A DNA stretch of 64,000 nucleotides, from positions 62,001 through 126,000 of the forward strand of contig DASXTV010000089.1 of NCBI GenBank assembly GCA_036505175.1, in the 5' to 3' direction. Source of the DNA: 20CM-2-65-7 sp036505175. GTDB taxonomy: Bacteria > Gemmatimonadota > Gemmatimonadetes > Gemmatimonadales > GWC2-71-9. The translations under genes and the position numbers were made by a program. A model generated the notes under the pieces. The model searched no databases and was not told the DNA's origin. It worked only from the letters and a program-made list of their open reading frames with translations. Below are positions 43,802 through 52,193 of this stretch, piece by piece (position 1 is the stretch's first letter; each line of letters begins with the position of its first letter).

Positions 43802-45717
43802 TGGAACCGCTCCGGTTTGTATTCGGCCTGCATCTGCATCAGCCGGTGGGGAATTTCGACCACGTCATCGCCGATCATGTGCGCGACGTCTACCGGCCGA
43901 TCATCGAGCGCACGAGCGCGGCAGGCTTCATGCCGTTGACGCTGCACGTCTCCGGCCCGCTGCTCGAGTGGCTGGAACAGCACGACACCGCGTGGCTCGA
44001 CATGATCGGCCGGCTCGCGGGCGATAGGCGGTTGGAGTTGCTGCTCGCCGGATTCGACGAGCCGATCCTCGCGTCGCTCCCCCGCCCCGATCGGCTCGAG
44101 CAAATCGCCCGCATGCGCGATTACCTCAAGCGGCGCTTCGGCGTGCAAGCGACCGGTTTGTGGCTCACCGAGCGGGTGTGGCAGCCGGAGCTGGCCGCAG
44201 ATCTCGCGGCGGCAGGCGTCGAGTATGCGCTCGTCGACGACCGGCATTTCCTCGTCTGCGGATTCCGGCATGATGAGCTGCACCGCCCGCACCACACCGA
44301 GTCGGACGGTCACCGCGTAGGTCTCCTGGCGATCGATGAGCGGCTGCGCTACCTGATCCCGTTCCGCCCGCCGGAAGAAACGGCGTCCTACCTGCGCCAG
44401 CTCCGCTCGGAGGGCCACGGCCTCGCGGTCCTCGCCGACGATGGGGAGAAGTTCGGTGGATGGCCGGGCACCAAAGACTGGGTCTACGGCTCCGGCTGGC
44501 TGGACACGTTTCTCAAAGTGATGGAGGAGCTTACCACAGCTGGGGAAATCAAGGTCAGCAACGGGCAGGAGGCCTTTCGCCAGGTGCCGTCGGGCGGGCT
44601 CGCCTACCTGGGCACGGCATCGTACCGCGAAATGGAGACGTGGGCGCTCCCCCCGGCCGCGCAGCAGGAACTCGCGACGCTGGAAGAAGAGCTCGGCCCG
44701 AAGAATCTGGCGGCGTCAGCAGCATTCGTGCGGGGGGGGCACTGGCACCATTTCCTGGTCAAGTACCCTGAGTCGAACCGCATGCACAAGATGATGATGG
44801 CGCTGTCTACACTGTCCCACAGTCGTGGCGATCCGCCGGACGCTCGCCGAGCGATTGGCCGCGCCCAGTGTAACGACGCCTACTGGCACGGCGTGTTCGG
44901 CGGTCTGTATCTCCCGCACCTGCGGAACGCGATCTGGCAGCAGCTGGCCATTGCTGAACGTGTGTTGCGCCAGGGAGAACCGCTGGCCTGCGAGGAGCTC
45001 GACCTCGACTACGATGGCTACCCCGAGCTGTGGGTGCATTCCGCACAGTTCTCGGCGCTGATCAGTCCGCACCGCGGCGGCGCGGTGGAGATTCTCACAC
45101 GCTTCCATGACCTCACGAATCTCGCCGACGTGCTGACGCGGCGCCGCGAATCGTATCACGAGATTCCCAAGGAATCGGCGCGCGGCGAGGGCGAAGGCAA
45201 AGACGGCGGAACGGCGAGCATTCACGACATCGAGCGTGCGTCCCGACTCACGACATTGCCGCCGGTCGATGCCGAGCCCCGGGCAATTCTCGTGGAGCGA
45301 CTGCTGGGTCACGACGTGTCGGCAGAAGACTATGCCGCCGGCACGTACAAGCCGATCCGGTCGTGGGCGGCGCAGCCCATGACCGCCCGTGTATCCGTCG
45401 CGCGAGACGCAGTCACGATCGTGCTGCAGGGCGGCGAGCTCGAAAAGCGCTTGACGTTTGATGCGGCCGGGTGTCTCGACGCCGCCTATACCTGGCATGC
45501 CCCAGCCGACGCGCATGCACTCTTCGCCCCAGAGCTGTCGCTGGCTCGTGATGTGCCGCTGCGTGTACAACCTGACACTGAGGTCTGGCGGGCCAAGATC
45601 ACTACGGTCGCGCGCAGCGAGCGCGGGTTCGAGGAAACGGTCCAGGGGCTCTCGTTCACGCCGCGCTGGCCGGCCCAGCTCGGGAACTGCTCACTCGAGC
45701 TGGGCGTAGGCACGTGA
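43801..45717 (+). CDS. GH57 4-alpha-glucanotransferase / amylase-type (DUF1925-DUF1926)
   Basis: A 638-residue GH57 enzyme similar to the archaeal 4-alpha-glucanotransferase. Motifs: FGLHLHQPVGNFD, nucleophile Glu in GLWLTERVWQPEL (about 125), and LADDGEKFGGWPGT with the catalytic Asp (about 215). A central DUF1925 helical part (NDAYWHGVFGGLYLPHLR) and a C-terminal DUF1926 beta domain (SRLTTLPPV to LELGVGT) follow. The ATG at 43801 shares one base with the upstream stop (TGATG); a longer frame upstream is a shadow of the DUF3536 gene. mtnB follows after one base. Confidence 0.92.
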   Translation: MEPLRFVFGLHLHQPVGNFDHVIADHVRDVYRPIIERTSAAGFMPLTLHVSGPLLEWLEQHDTAWLDMIGRLAGDRRLELLLAGFDEPILASLPRPDRLEQIARMRDYLKRRFGVQATGLWLTERVWQPELAADLAAAGVEYALVDDRHFLVCGFRHDELHRPHHTESDGHRVGLLAIDERLRYLIPFRPPEETASYLRQLRSEGHGLAVLADDGEKFGGWPGTKDWVYGSGWLDTFLKVMEELTTAGEIKVSNGQEAFRQVPSGGLAYLGTASYREMETWALPPAAQQELATLEEELGPKNLAASAAFVRGGHWHHFLVKYPESNRMHKMMMALSTLSHSRGDPPDARRAIGRAQCNDAYWHGVFGGLYLPHLRNAIWQQLAIAERVLRQGEPLACEELDLDYDGYPELWVHSAQFSALISPHRGGAVEILTRFHDLTNLADVLTRRRESYHEIPKESARGEGEGKDGGTASIHDIERASRLTTLPPVDAEPRAILVERLLGHDVSAEDYAAGTYKPIRSWAAQPMTARVSVARDAVTIVLQGGELEKRLTFDAAGCLDAAYTWHAPADAHALFAPELSLARDVPLRVQPDTEVWRAKITTVARSERGFEETVQGLSFTPRWPAQLGNCSLELGVGT

Positions 45718-45718
45718 C

Positions 45719-46345
45719 ATGCCTCTCACCTTCGAGCAGCTCGCCGAACAGCTGGTCGAGGTAGGCCGGCTCTGCTACGCGCGCGGCTGGGCCCTCGGCA
45801 CCAGCGGCAACTTCAGCGCCGTGGTGCGCAGCAACCCGCTCACGCTCGCCATTACCAGCACCGGCGTTGACAAAGGCTTGCTGGAGCCGCAGCAGATCGT
45901 GGCAATCGACGCAAGCGGCCGCGTGGTGCGAGGGTCCGGCACGCCGTCCGCGGAAGCGACGTTACATCTGGCAATCGTGCGATCGCGTGGAGCCGGCGCG
46001 GTGTTGCATACGCACTCCATTTGGAGCACGATTCTGTCAGAGGCCCCGACGGACGGCGCCCTGACGATCGACGGCTATGAGATGTTGAAGGGGCTCGACG
46101 CGGTCCGTACCCATGAGCATCGCGAGCGGCTGCCGATCATCGAGAACACCCAGGACTGGGTTGCCGCCGCGCCGCGCATCGAGGCGATGCTCCGCGAGCA
46201 TCCCGAGGCGCACGGATTCCTGATCCGTCGCCATGGCCTCTACACCTGGGGCAAGGATCTCGCGGAGGCCAAGCGGCAGATCGAGATCCTCGAGTTCCTA
46301 TTCGAAGCAATGGGCCGAAAGCGAGGTCTGACATGGCAACCGTGA
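45719..46345 (+). CDS. mtnB: Methylthioribulose-1-phosphate dehydratase
   Basis: A 208-residue class II aldolase-type zinc enzyme that dehydrates 5-methylthioribulose 1-phosphate in methionine salvage. GWALGTSGNFSA near the N terminus, zinc-binding VLHTHSIW (His pair about 100-102) and C-terminal IRRHGLYTWGKDLAEAKRQ are family motifs. Starts one base after the glucanotransferase stop, and its end overlaps mtnD by 13 bp. Confidence 0.95.
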   Translation: MPLTFEQLAEQLVEVGRLCYARGWALGTSGNFSAVVRSNPLTLAITSTGVDKGLLEPQQIVAIDASGRVVRGSGTPSAEATLHLAIVRSRGAGAVLHTHSIWSTILSEAPTDGALTIDGYEMLKGLDAVRTHEHRERLPIIENTQDWVAAAPRIEAMLREHPEAHGFLIRRHGLYTWGKDLAEAKRQIEILEFLFEAMGRKRGLTWQP

Positions 46346-46887
46346 GAATTCCGGCTGAGCAGCGCACCCTGACCGATGAGGCTGAGGTCACGCGGTATCT
46401 CGCCACGTTGGGCATCGACTACGAGCGTTGGCCGCTGGCGCAGCGCGCCGCCGCCAATGCACCGCCGGATGCGGTCCTTGCCGCCTATGCCCCGGAGATC
46501 GAACAGCTCAAGAGGCGCGGCGGCTACGTCACGGCCGACGTCATCGACGTCACGCCGGCCACGCCGAATCTCGAGACGATGCTCGCCAAGTTCAGCACCG
46601 AGCACTGGCACGACGAGGATGAAGTCCGGTTCATCGTTCGCGGGCGCGGCCTCTTTCACATTCATCCGAAAGCAGGACCGGTCATCGCGATCGAAGTCGA
46701 GGCGGGCGATCTGATCCGCGTGCCGCGCGGGACCTGGCACTGGTTCGATCTCTGCGCCGACCGAGACATTCGCGCGATTCGCCTGTTCCAGGACAAGGCG
46801 GGGTGGACGCCGCACTACACGAACAGCGGGACGGACAAAGGCTTTCAGCCGCTCTGCCTGGGGCCGAGTTACATCCCATTGCGCTAA
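46333..46887 (+). CDS. mtnD: Acireductone dioxygenase
   Basis: A 184-residue cupin metalloenzyme (Fe or Ni) acting on the acireductone intermediate of methionine salvage. The metal ligands are in HWHDEDEVRFIVRGRG (two His, one Glu) and PRGTWHWFD. Normal length for the family. ATG at 46333 lies inside the end of mtnB. The mtnC frame overlaps its 3' part. Confidence 0.95.
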   Translation: MATVRIPAEQRTLTDEAEVTRYLATLGIDYERWPLAQRAAANAPPDAVLAAYAPEIEQLKRRGGYVTADVIDVTPATPNLETMLAKFSTEHWHDEDEVRFIVRGRGLFHIHPKAGPVIAIEVEAGDLIRVPRGTWHWFDLCADRDIRAIRLFQDKAGWTPHYTNSGTDKGFQPLCLGPSYIPLR

Positions 46888-47591
46888 CCGACATTCGCGC
46901 GATCTTGCTGGACATCGAAGGCACCACCACACCCATCGAGTTCGTCCAGCAGGTGCTGTTCCCCTATGCGCGCGCTCGGGTGCACGACTATCTGGAGCAC
47001 CACGCCGACGATCCCGCCGTCCGCGCCGATATCGCGCTGCTGCGTGCCGAGCACGCGGCAGAATCCGCTGCGGACGTCCCGCCCTGGGATCTTGAAGCTT
47101 ACGTCTATTGGCTGATGGACCGTGACCGCAAATCGACAGGGCTCAAGGCGCTGCAAGGCCGGATCTGGGAGGCGGGCTACAAGACAGGAGAGTTGAAGGG
47201 AAAAGGCGAGGTCTATCCCGACGTCCGCCCGGCGCTCGAGCGCTGGCACGCTGCCGGCAAAACGATCGCGATTTTCTCTTCGGGCAGCGTGCAGGCGCAA
47301 CGCAATCTCTTCGCCAACACCACGGCCGGCGATCTCTCACCGTTCTTGTCCGGCTACTTCGATACCACGACGGGGCCGAAACGCGAAGCGCAGAGTTATC
47401 GTCAGATTGCTGCAATGCTGCGACAGAAACCACGTGACATACTCTTTGTCTCCGACGTAACCGCCGAGCTCGACGCGGCCAGCGCTGCAGGTATGCGGAC
47501 GGCGCTCTGTGTCCGCGAACCCGAGCCCCCAATCCCTAACCCCCAATCCCCAGAGCATCCTCGCATTCGCTCCTTGGCCGAGCTAGCGTAG
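46803..47591 (+). CDS. mtnC: Enolase-phosphatase E1
   Basis: HAD-superfamily enzyme that enolises and dephosphorylates 2,3-diketo-5-methylthiopentyl-1-phosphate. HAD motif 1 is ILLDIEGTTTP, followed by FVQQVLFPYA; motif 2 IFSSGSVQAQ; motif 3/4 GPKREAQSYRQIA and ILFVSDVTAELDAA. The usual start lies 5-8 residues before motif 1, but no ATG, GTG or TTG exists there. GTG 46803 gives a 25-residue extension overlapping mtnD by 85 bp; an ATT at 46878 would give the normal N terminus. The tail PEPPIPNPQSPEHP is unusual. Confidence 0.9.
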   Translation: MDAALHEQRDGQRLSAALPGAELHPIALTDIRAILLDIEGTTTPIEFVQQVLFPYARARVHDYLEHHADDPAVRADIALLRAEHAAESAADVPPWDLEAYVYWLMDRDRKSTGLKALQGRIWEAGYKTGELKGKGEVYPDVRPALERWHAAGKTIAIFSSGSVQAQRNLFANTTAGDLSPFLSGYFDTTTGPKREAQSYRQIAAMLRQKPRDILFVSDVTAELDAASAAGMRTALCVREPEPPIPNPQSPEHPRIRSLAELA

Positions 47592-47631
47592 GGGCCGTGA
47601 CTCTCGCGTTGGGTTTCGAACTGCTCGCGTT

Positions 47632-48813
47632 CTAGAGGTACTTGAGCCACCAGTCGCTGCGCCGCCCCTTCAAATCGGCGTACCAGCGGCTGGGGAAATA
47701 CAGCATCCCGATGGCGATCGCCCAGACGAGATACAGGAGTCCGAGACTCCAGGTGTACCCTTCCGGCGCTGGCGGATTGGCCATCGGATGATTCGTGAAC
47801 AGCCACGGGTCGACCGTTCCCGTCCGGATCTTCGACACGACCAGTGCCAGCGCGTGGATGAGCGGGATGTGCAGCACGTAGTAGAAAAACGGCACGCGGC
47901 CGAACACCGCGAACCATTGCGCGACGCGCCCGCGGGCACGATCCAGTAACGGGATCACCGCGATCGTCGGGCCCAACGTCATAAGCAGGAAGCTCAACGA
48001 CGCCGGATACTTGGTCGTGTTGAGGAATGACAATAACGCCGGCATGGGCGGTGTCGCGCTCCACGGCCGCGGATCGCCGTAGATGTTGAAGCCCCGCAGC
48101 ACCAGGAACAGCGCGGTCGCGCCGAGTCCCAGGCGCAGGCAGATGCGGTTGCGGCGCGCCGGCTCCATCGCCAGCACGGTGCCGAACCAGTATCCTGCCG
48201 CCATCACTCCGATCCACGGAATGATCGAGTAGAGCACGATCAGCGGTGTGCCGGCCACCGGGCCGTTGAAGAAGCCGATGTAGAGAATCTTCCAGAGCTC
48301 GCCAAGCGGGACGTGGTCGACGAGCCATGGCCCGACGAGGTTGTGCAGCGCGATGATCGCGACGCCGATGATGCCGACAGTCCTGGGCCGCAGCCGCACC
48401 AGCGCCGCCATCAGGATCATGCACCAGCCGATCACCCAGATGACGCCCGCGAGCAGATAGTTGGCGAAGTCGACGTTGAAGGTCCAGCAGACGCGAATCA
48501 CCGTGAGCTCGAGCAGCACCAGCCAGACGCCGCGGACGAACAGGAAGCGCGACAGATCGGTGTGTTTGCGGCCGTAGAAGAGCGCGCTGGTGCCCGCGAG
48601 AAAGATGAACGCCGGGGCCACGAAATGCGTCACCCAGCGCGTAACGAAAATCCCCGCCGTGGGGCCGCCGGCAGGGAGTCCGGAGTAGACGCGGACGTGA
48701 TCGATCGCCATCAAGATCATGACCGCGCCGCGGATCAGGTCGATCGAGGCGACGCGGGACGTCGAGGCTATTGGTGGTGCGGGGGGTGCCGGGGGTCGGG
48801 GGGGTGCGCTCAT
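47632..48813 (-). CDS. DUF1624 / HGSNAT-like membrane acyltransferase
   Basis: A 393-residue protein with about ten membrane segments. The N-terminal ASIDLIRGAVMILMAIDHVRVYSG is the signature of the DUF1624 family, related to heparan-alpha-glucosaminide N-acetyltransferase; conserved WVTHFVAPAFIFLAG and FFYYVLHIPLIHALA also fit. Such proteins transfer acyl groups across or onto sugars at the membrane. A proline-rich leader (PPRPPAPPAPP) precedes the first helix. Convergent with mtnC, single gene. Confidence 0.9.
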   Translation of the reverse strand: MSAPPRPPAPPAPPIASTSRVASIDLIRGAVMILMAIDHVRVYSGLPAGGPTAGIFVTRWVTHFVAPAFIFLAGTSALFYGRKHTDLSRFLFVRGVWLVLLELTVIRVCWTFNVDFANYLLAGVIWVIGWCMILMAALVRLRPRTVGIIGVAIIALHNLVGPWLVDHVPLGELWKILYIGFFNGPVAGTPLIVLYSIIPWIGVMAAGYWFGTVLAMEPARRNRICLRLGLGATALFLVLRGFNIYGDPRPWSATPPMPALLSFLNTTKYPASLSFLLMTLGPTIAVIPLLDRARGRVAQWFAVFGRVPFFYYVLHIPLIHALALVVSKIRTGTVDPWLFTNHPMANPPAPEGYTWSLGLLYLVWAIAIGMLYFPSRWYADLKGRRSDWWLKYL

Positions 48814-49021
48814 GCCGCGGAAAACATTGTCGTGGGATTGAACCGCGTCCAGGCCCGAGCGGCGTTAACATCGTGTGCTGTCGCCCGTCTGTTGGGACGT
48901 TGCCCGGGGCTCCTACCAGAGCGTTTGTGCTGCCTGAACAAACCTGTGAAGTTCTACGTTCAGTATCGCGCGTAGGTCATTAACGTGTGCCGAACCCGAA
49001 GTAGGGGGGTAATCCTAGGAC
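48814..49021. other. Intergenic region, divergent promoters expected
   Basis: The 208 bp between the divergent DUF1624 and peptidase-barrel genes hold no gene, repeat or clear promoter. A GGGGGG/TAGGAC purine stretch just before the ATG at 49022 may serve as its ribosome binding site. Confidence 0.5.
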
Positions 49022-52000
49022 ATGAACGCCACCGCTCGCGTCACACTGCTGCTGGGCGCGCTGAGTCTCGTCGCGTCCTCAGCGCAGGCCCAATACTTCG
49101 GCCGCAACGCCGTCCAGTATCGAACCTTCCAGTTCAAGATCCTAAAAACCCAGCACTTCGACATCTATTATTACGACAAGGAAGCGGCCGCGGCGGTCCA
49201 CGCCGGCCGGATGGCGGAGCGGTGGTACACGCGCATATCGACTGTGCTGCGGCACCAGCTCAGCGGCCGGCAGCCGCTGATTCTCTACTCGGATCACCCC
49301 GATTACGATCAGACGAACATCGTTCCGGTGGAGGGAAGCGAAGGCATCACGGAGAGCCTCAAGCGGCGCATCATCCTTCCGATGGGCGCTTCGCTGGCTG
49401 AAACCGACCACGTGATCGGCCACGAGCTGACACACGCCTTCCAGTACGACATCACGGGCGTCGGTCGGGGCAATGTCGCCACCGCCTTCAACCGCGTCCC
49501 CCTGTGGTTTATCGAAGGCATGGCGGAATACGTCTCGATCGGCAACGTGGATCCCAACACGACGATGTGGATGCGCGACGCGGTGCGCCGCGGCGAGCTC
49601 CCGAAGTTCAGAGAACTCGAGAATCCGAGATACTTCCCGTACCGCTGGGGACAGTCGTTCTGGGCATACCTCGGCGGCACCTACGGCGACGACATCGTCG
49701 GTGCGCTGCTCCGGTCGGCCGGCCGCAGCGGGAACGTACAGCTCGCGCTGGAACAGATGACGCATCGGCCGGCCGACAGTCTCATTGCCGATTGGCATCG
49801 CGCGCTCACCGAGGCGGCGCAGCCGGTCGCCGTGGCGACGGGCGTCACGCTGCCCACCGATCGCGCCCAACGGATGGCGGCGCGGTTGACTCCGGCGATG
49901 ACTTCCGGCGCGCGCGCGCTCGTGACCCCCGGCAAAGAGCAGCACTACAACCTCGCCCCGTCCTTGAGCCCGGACGGCACTCGCATGGTGTACATGTCGG
50001 ACGCCGGACTCTTCTCCATCGACATCTACCTCGCCAACGCGGAAAATGGGCACACGATCCGCAAGCTCGTGTCCTCGACCCGCGATCCGCATTTGGAGAG
50101 CTTGCAGTTCATCAACTCCGCCGGCGCCTGGAGTGCCGACGGCCGCTTCGTGTTCGGTGCGGTCGTGACCGGCAACTCGGCCCTCCGCATCGTGAAAGGC
50201 GATAACGGCGATTTGATCAAGGAGATCACGTTTCCGTCGTTCGGCGAGATCTTCAATCCAACGTGGTCACCCGATGGAAAAATGATCGCGTTCAGCGCAC
50301 AGGTCGGGGGGCTCACGGATCTCTTTACGTACGATCTGGACGGTGGCAACCTGCAGCGCTTGACCGATGACCCCTACGCCGACCTCGAGCCGGCGTGGTC
50401 GCCCGATGGGTCGCAGATCGCATTCGTGACCGACCGCTTCACCACGTCGCTGGATAGTCTATCCTACGGCGATTACCGGCTGGCCGTGATCGACGCGCGG
50501 CCGGGGGGTCAGATCCGGCCGCTGCCCCATCTGTCCAACGCCAAGCACATCAATCCGCAGTGGAGCCCCGACGGCAAGAGCCTCTACTTCCTCGGCGATC
50601 CCGGCGGTATCACCAACGTGTTCCGCCTGTCGCTCGGCGATGGTGCGATCACGCAGGTGACGAACGTCTTCAGCGGCGTCAGCGGCATCACGTCGCTGAG
50701 CCCGGCGCTCAGCGTCGCGCAACGGGCGCCGCGCGCGGTGTTCACGGTCTACACGGGTGGCGGTTACGCGATCCAGGCGATCGACGACCTGCGCGCACTC
50801 GAAGGCGGACCAATCACACCGCTGCCCAAGTCGACGGCGGCGCTGCCGCCGCTCGACCGTGCCGAGATCGGGACCGGAATCCCGGCGGTGGTCCGAGACG
50901 CCGAAACCGGGCTCCCGCGCGAGGGGACGGTCGTCATCAACGACGCGACCAAGCCGTATCATCCCAAGCTGTCGCTCGATTTCATTTCCCAACCCTCCTT
51001 GGCAGTCGCCGCGGATCGCTTCGGCACATACATCGGCGGCGGAGCGACGCTGTACTGGAGCGACATGCTCGGCGACCACAATCTCGTGACGCTGCTGCAG
51101 TTCCAGGGCCGGCTTGCGGATTTCGCCGCTCTCGCCGCCTACGTCAACCGCAAGTCGCGCTGGAATTGGATGGTGGCGGCGCAGCAGATCCCGTACATCT
51201 ACCCGTACCTGTATCCCGGCACAGACAGCGCCGGGAATTACGTCGAATACTTCGACCGGTACACCATAACGAACCGCTCGCTCAGTGGACTGGTGGTGTA
51301 CCCCTTCAACCGCTCTCAGCGGCTCGAGCTGTCCGCGGGCGTTCAGCAGACCACGTACCAGCACGAGTTGCGGACGACGGCATTCCTCAACCCCTTCACG
51401 GGGCAGGTCCTGTACGACCGCAAGCAAGACATCCCGTGGTTCAGCCCGCTCGCGCTCGCGACCGGCAGCGCCGCGCTGGTGCACGACAACTCGTTCTACG
51501 GCGCCACGAGCCCGATTCTCGGAAGCCGCTGGCGAGTGGAGGCCGACCCCACGTTCGGCAATCTGAAATTCGTCACGTTGCTCGGAGATTATCGCAAGTA
51601 CGTGATGCCCATGCGGCCATTCACGCTGGCGGCGCGCGTGTTACACGTGGGGCGCTACGGCCCCGATGCGGAAAACGACCGCTTCTATCCGCTGTTCATC
51701 GGCTATCAGAGCCTCGTGCGTGGATATGACTACAACAGTATCAGCTTCAACGAATGTGGGAGCAGCGGGGGCAACACCTGCCCGGTGCTCGAACAGCTCT
51801 TCGGCAGCAGAATCCTCGTTGCCAACGCGGAGCTGCGCTTCCCACCCCTCGGGTTGCTCCGCGCCGGTGGCGGCTATTATGGCATCCTGCCGATCGAAGC
51901 CGGCATCTTCTACGACGCGGGGGTCGCGTGGACCTCGGCCCAGGGCGCACAGCTTTTTGGGACCGGGCCGCGTAAGATCGTTCGGAGTGCCGGCGTCTCC

Positions 52001-52111
52001 TTGCGGCTGAACCTGCTGGGCTACGCGATCGGCCAGATGGATATCGTGCATCCGTTCGACCGCCCGCAGAAAAACTGGATGGTGCGGTTTGGTTTGACCG
52101 AGGGGTTCTAG
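49022..52111 (+). CDS. Outer-membrane fusion: gluzincin peptidase, TolB-like propeller, BamA-like barrel
   Basis: A 1029-residue protein. Signal peptide 1-24 (LLGALSLVASSAQAQ). Residues about 40-280 are a zinc metallopeptidase with H134-E-L-T-H138 (IGHELTHAFQ) and downstream glutamate E165 (FIEGMAEY). Residues about 310-600 hold PD40/TolB propeller blades (SPDGTRMVYMSD, WSPDGKMIAFSA, WSPDGSQIAFVTD, WSPDGKSLYFLG). Residues about 640-1029 are an Omp85/BamA-like barrel (AELRFPPLG, GVSLRLNLLGYAIGQMDIVHPF) ending in F. It probably places a protease and propeller on the periplasmic side of the outer membrane. Followed by a strong terminator-like palindrome. Confidence 0.9.
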   Translation: MNATARVTLLLGALSLVASSAQAQYFGRNAVQYRTFQFKILKTQHFDIYYYDKEAAAAVHAGRMAERWYTRISTVLRHQLSGRQPLILYSDHPDYDQTNIVPVEGSEGITESLKRRIILPMGASLAETDHVIGHELTHAFQYDITGVGRGNVATAFNRVPLWFIEGMAEYVSIGNVDPNTTMWMRDAVRRGELPKFRELENPRYFPYRWGQSFWAYLGGTYGDDIVGALLRSAGRSGNVQLALEQMTHRPADSLIADWHRALTEAAQPVAVATGVTLPTDRAQRMAARLTPAMTSGARALVTPGKEQHYNLAPSLSPDGTRMVYMSDAGLFSIDIYLANAENGHTIRKLVSSTRDPHLESLQFINSAGAWSADGRFVFGAVVTGNSALRIVKGDNGDLIKEITFPSFGEIFNPTWSPDGKMIAFSAQVGGLTDLFTYDLDGGNLQRLTDDPYADLEPAWSPDGSQIAFVTDRFTTSLDSLSYGDYRLAVIDARPGGQIRPLPHLSNAKHINPQWSPDGKSLYFLGDPGGITNVFRLSLGDGAITQVTNVFSGVSGITSLSPALSVAQRAPRAVFTVYTGGGYAIQAIDDLRALEGGPITPLPKSTAALPPLDRAEIGTGIPAVVRDAETGLPREGTVVINDATKPYHPKLSLDFISQPSLAVAADRFGTYIGGGATLYWSDMLGDHNLVTLLQFQGRLADFAALAAYVNRKSRWNWMVAAQQIPYIYPYLYPGTDSAGNYVEYFDRYTITNRSLSGLVVYPFNRSQRLELSAGVQQTTYQHELRTTAFLNPFTGQVLYDRKQDIPWFSPLALATGSAALVHDNSFYGATSPILGSRWRVEADPTFGNLKFVTLLGDYRKYVMPMRPFTLAARVLHVGRYGPDAENDRFYPLFIGYQSLVRGYDYNSISFNECGSSGGNTCPVLEQLFGSRILVANAELRFPPLGLLRAGGGYYGILPIEAGIFYDAGVAWTSAQGAQLFGTGPRKIVRSAGVSLRLNLLGYAIGQMDIVHPFDRPQKNWMVRFGLTEGF

Positions 52112-52142
52112 AACGACCACCCAACAGCGCGGGGCTGACATG

Positions 52143-52182
52143 ATGTAGGGGCGCAGCATGCTGCGCCCCTACATTGTTTTTT
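52143..52182. terminator. Perfect 32-bp palindrome with T run
   Basis: Two 16-bp arms (52143-52158 and 52159-52174) pair perfectly around GCAGCATGCTGC, followed by TGTTTTTT. Located between convergent genes, 31 bp after the barrel gene stop. It fits an intrinsic terminator for the plus strand; the GTAGGGGCGC arm also resembles widespread short palindromic repeats. Confidence 0.75.
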
Positions 52183-52193
52183 GCGAGCGGCCG

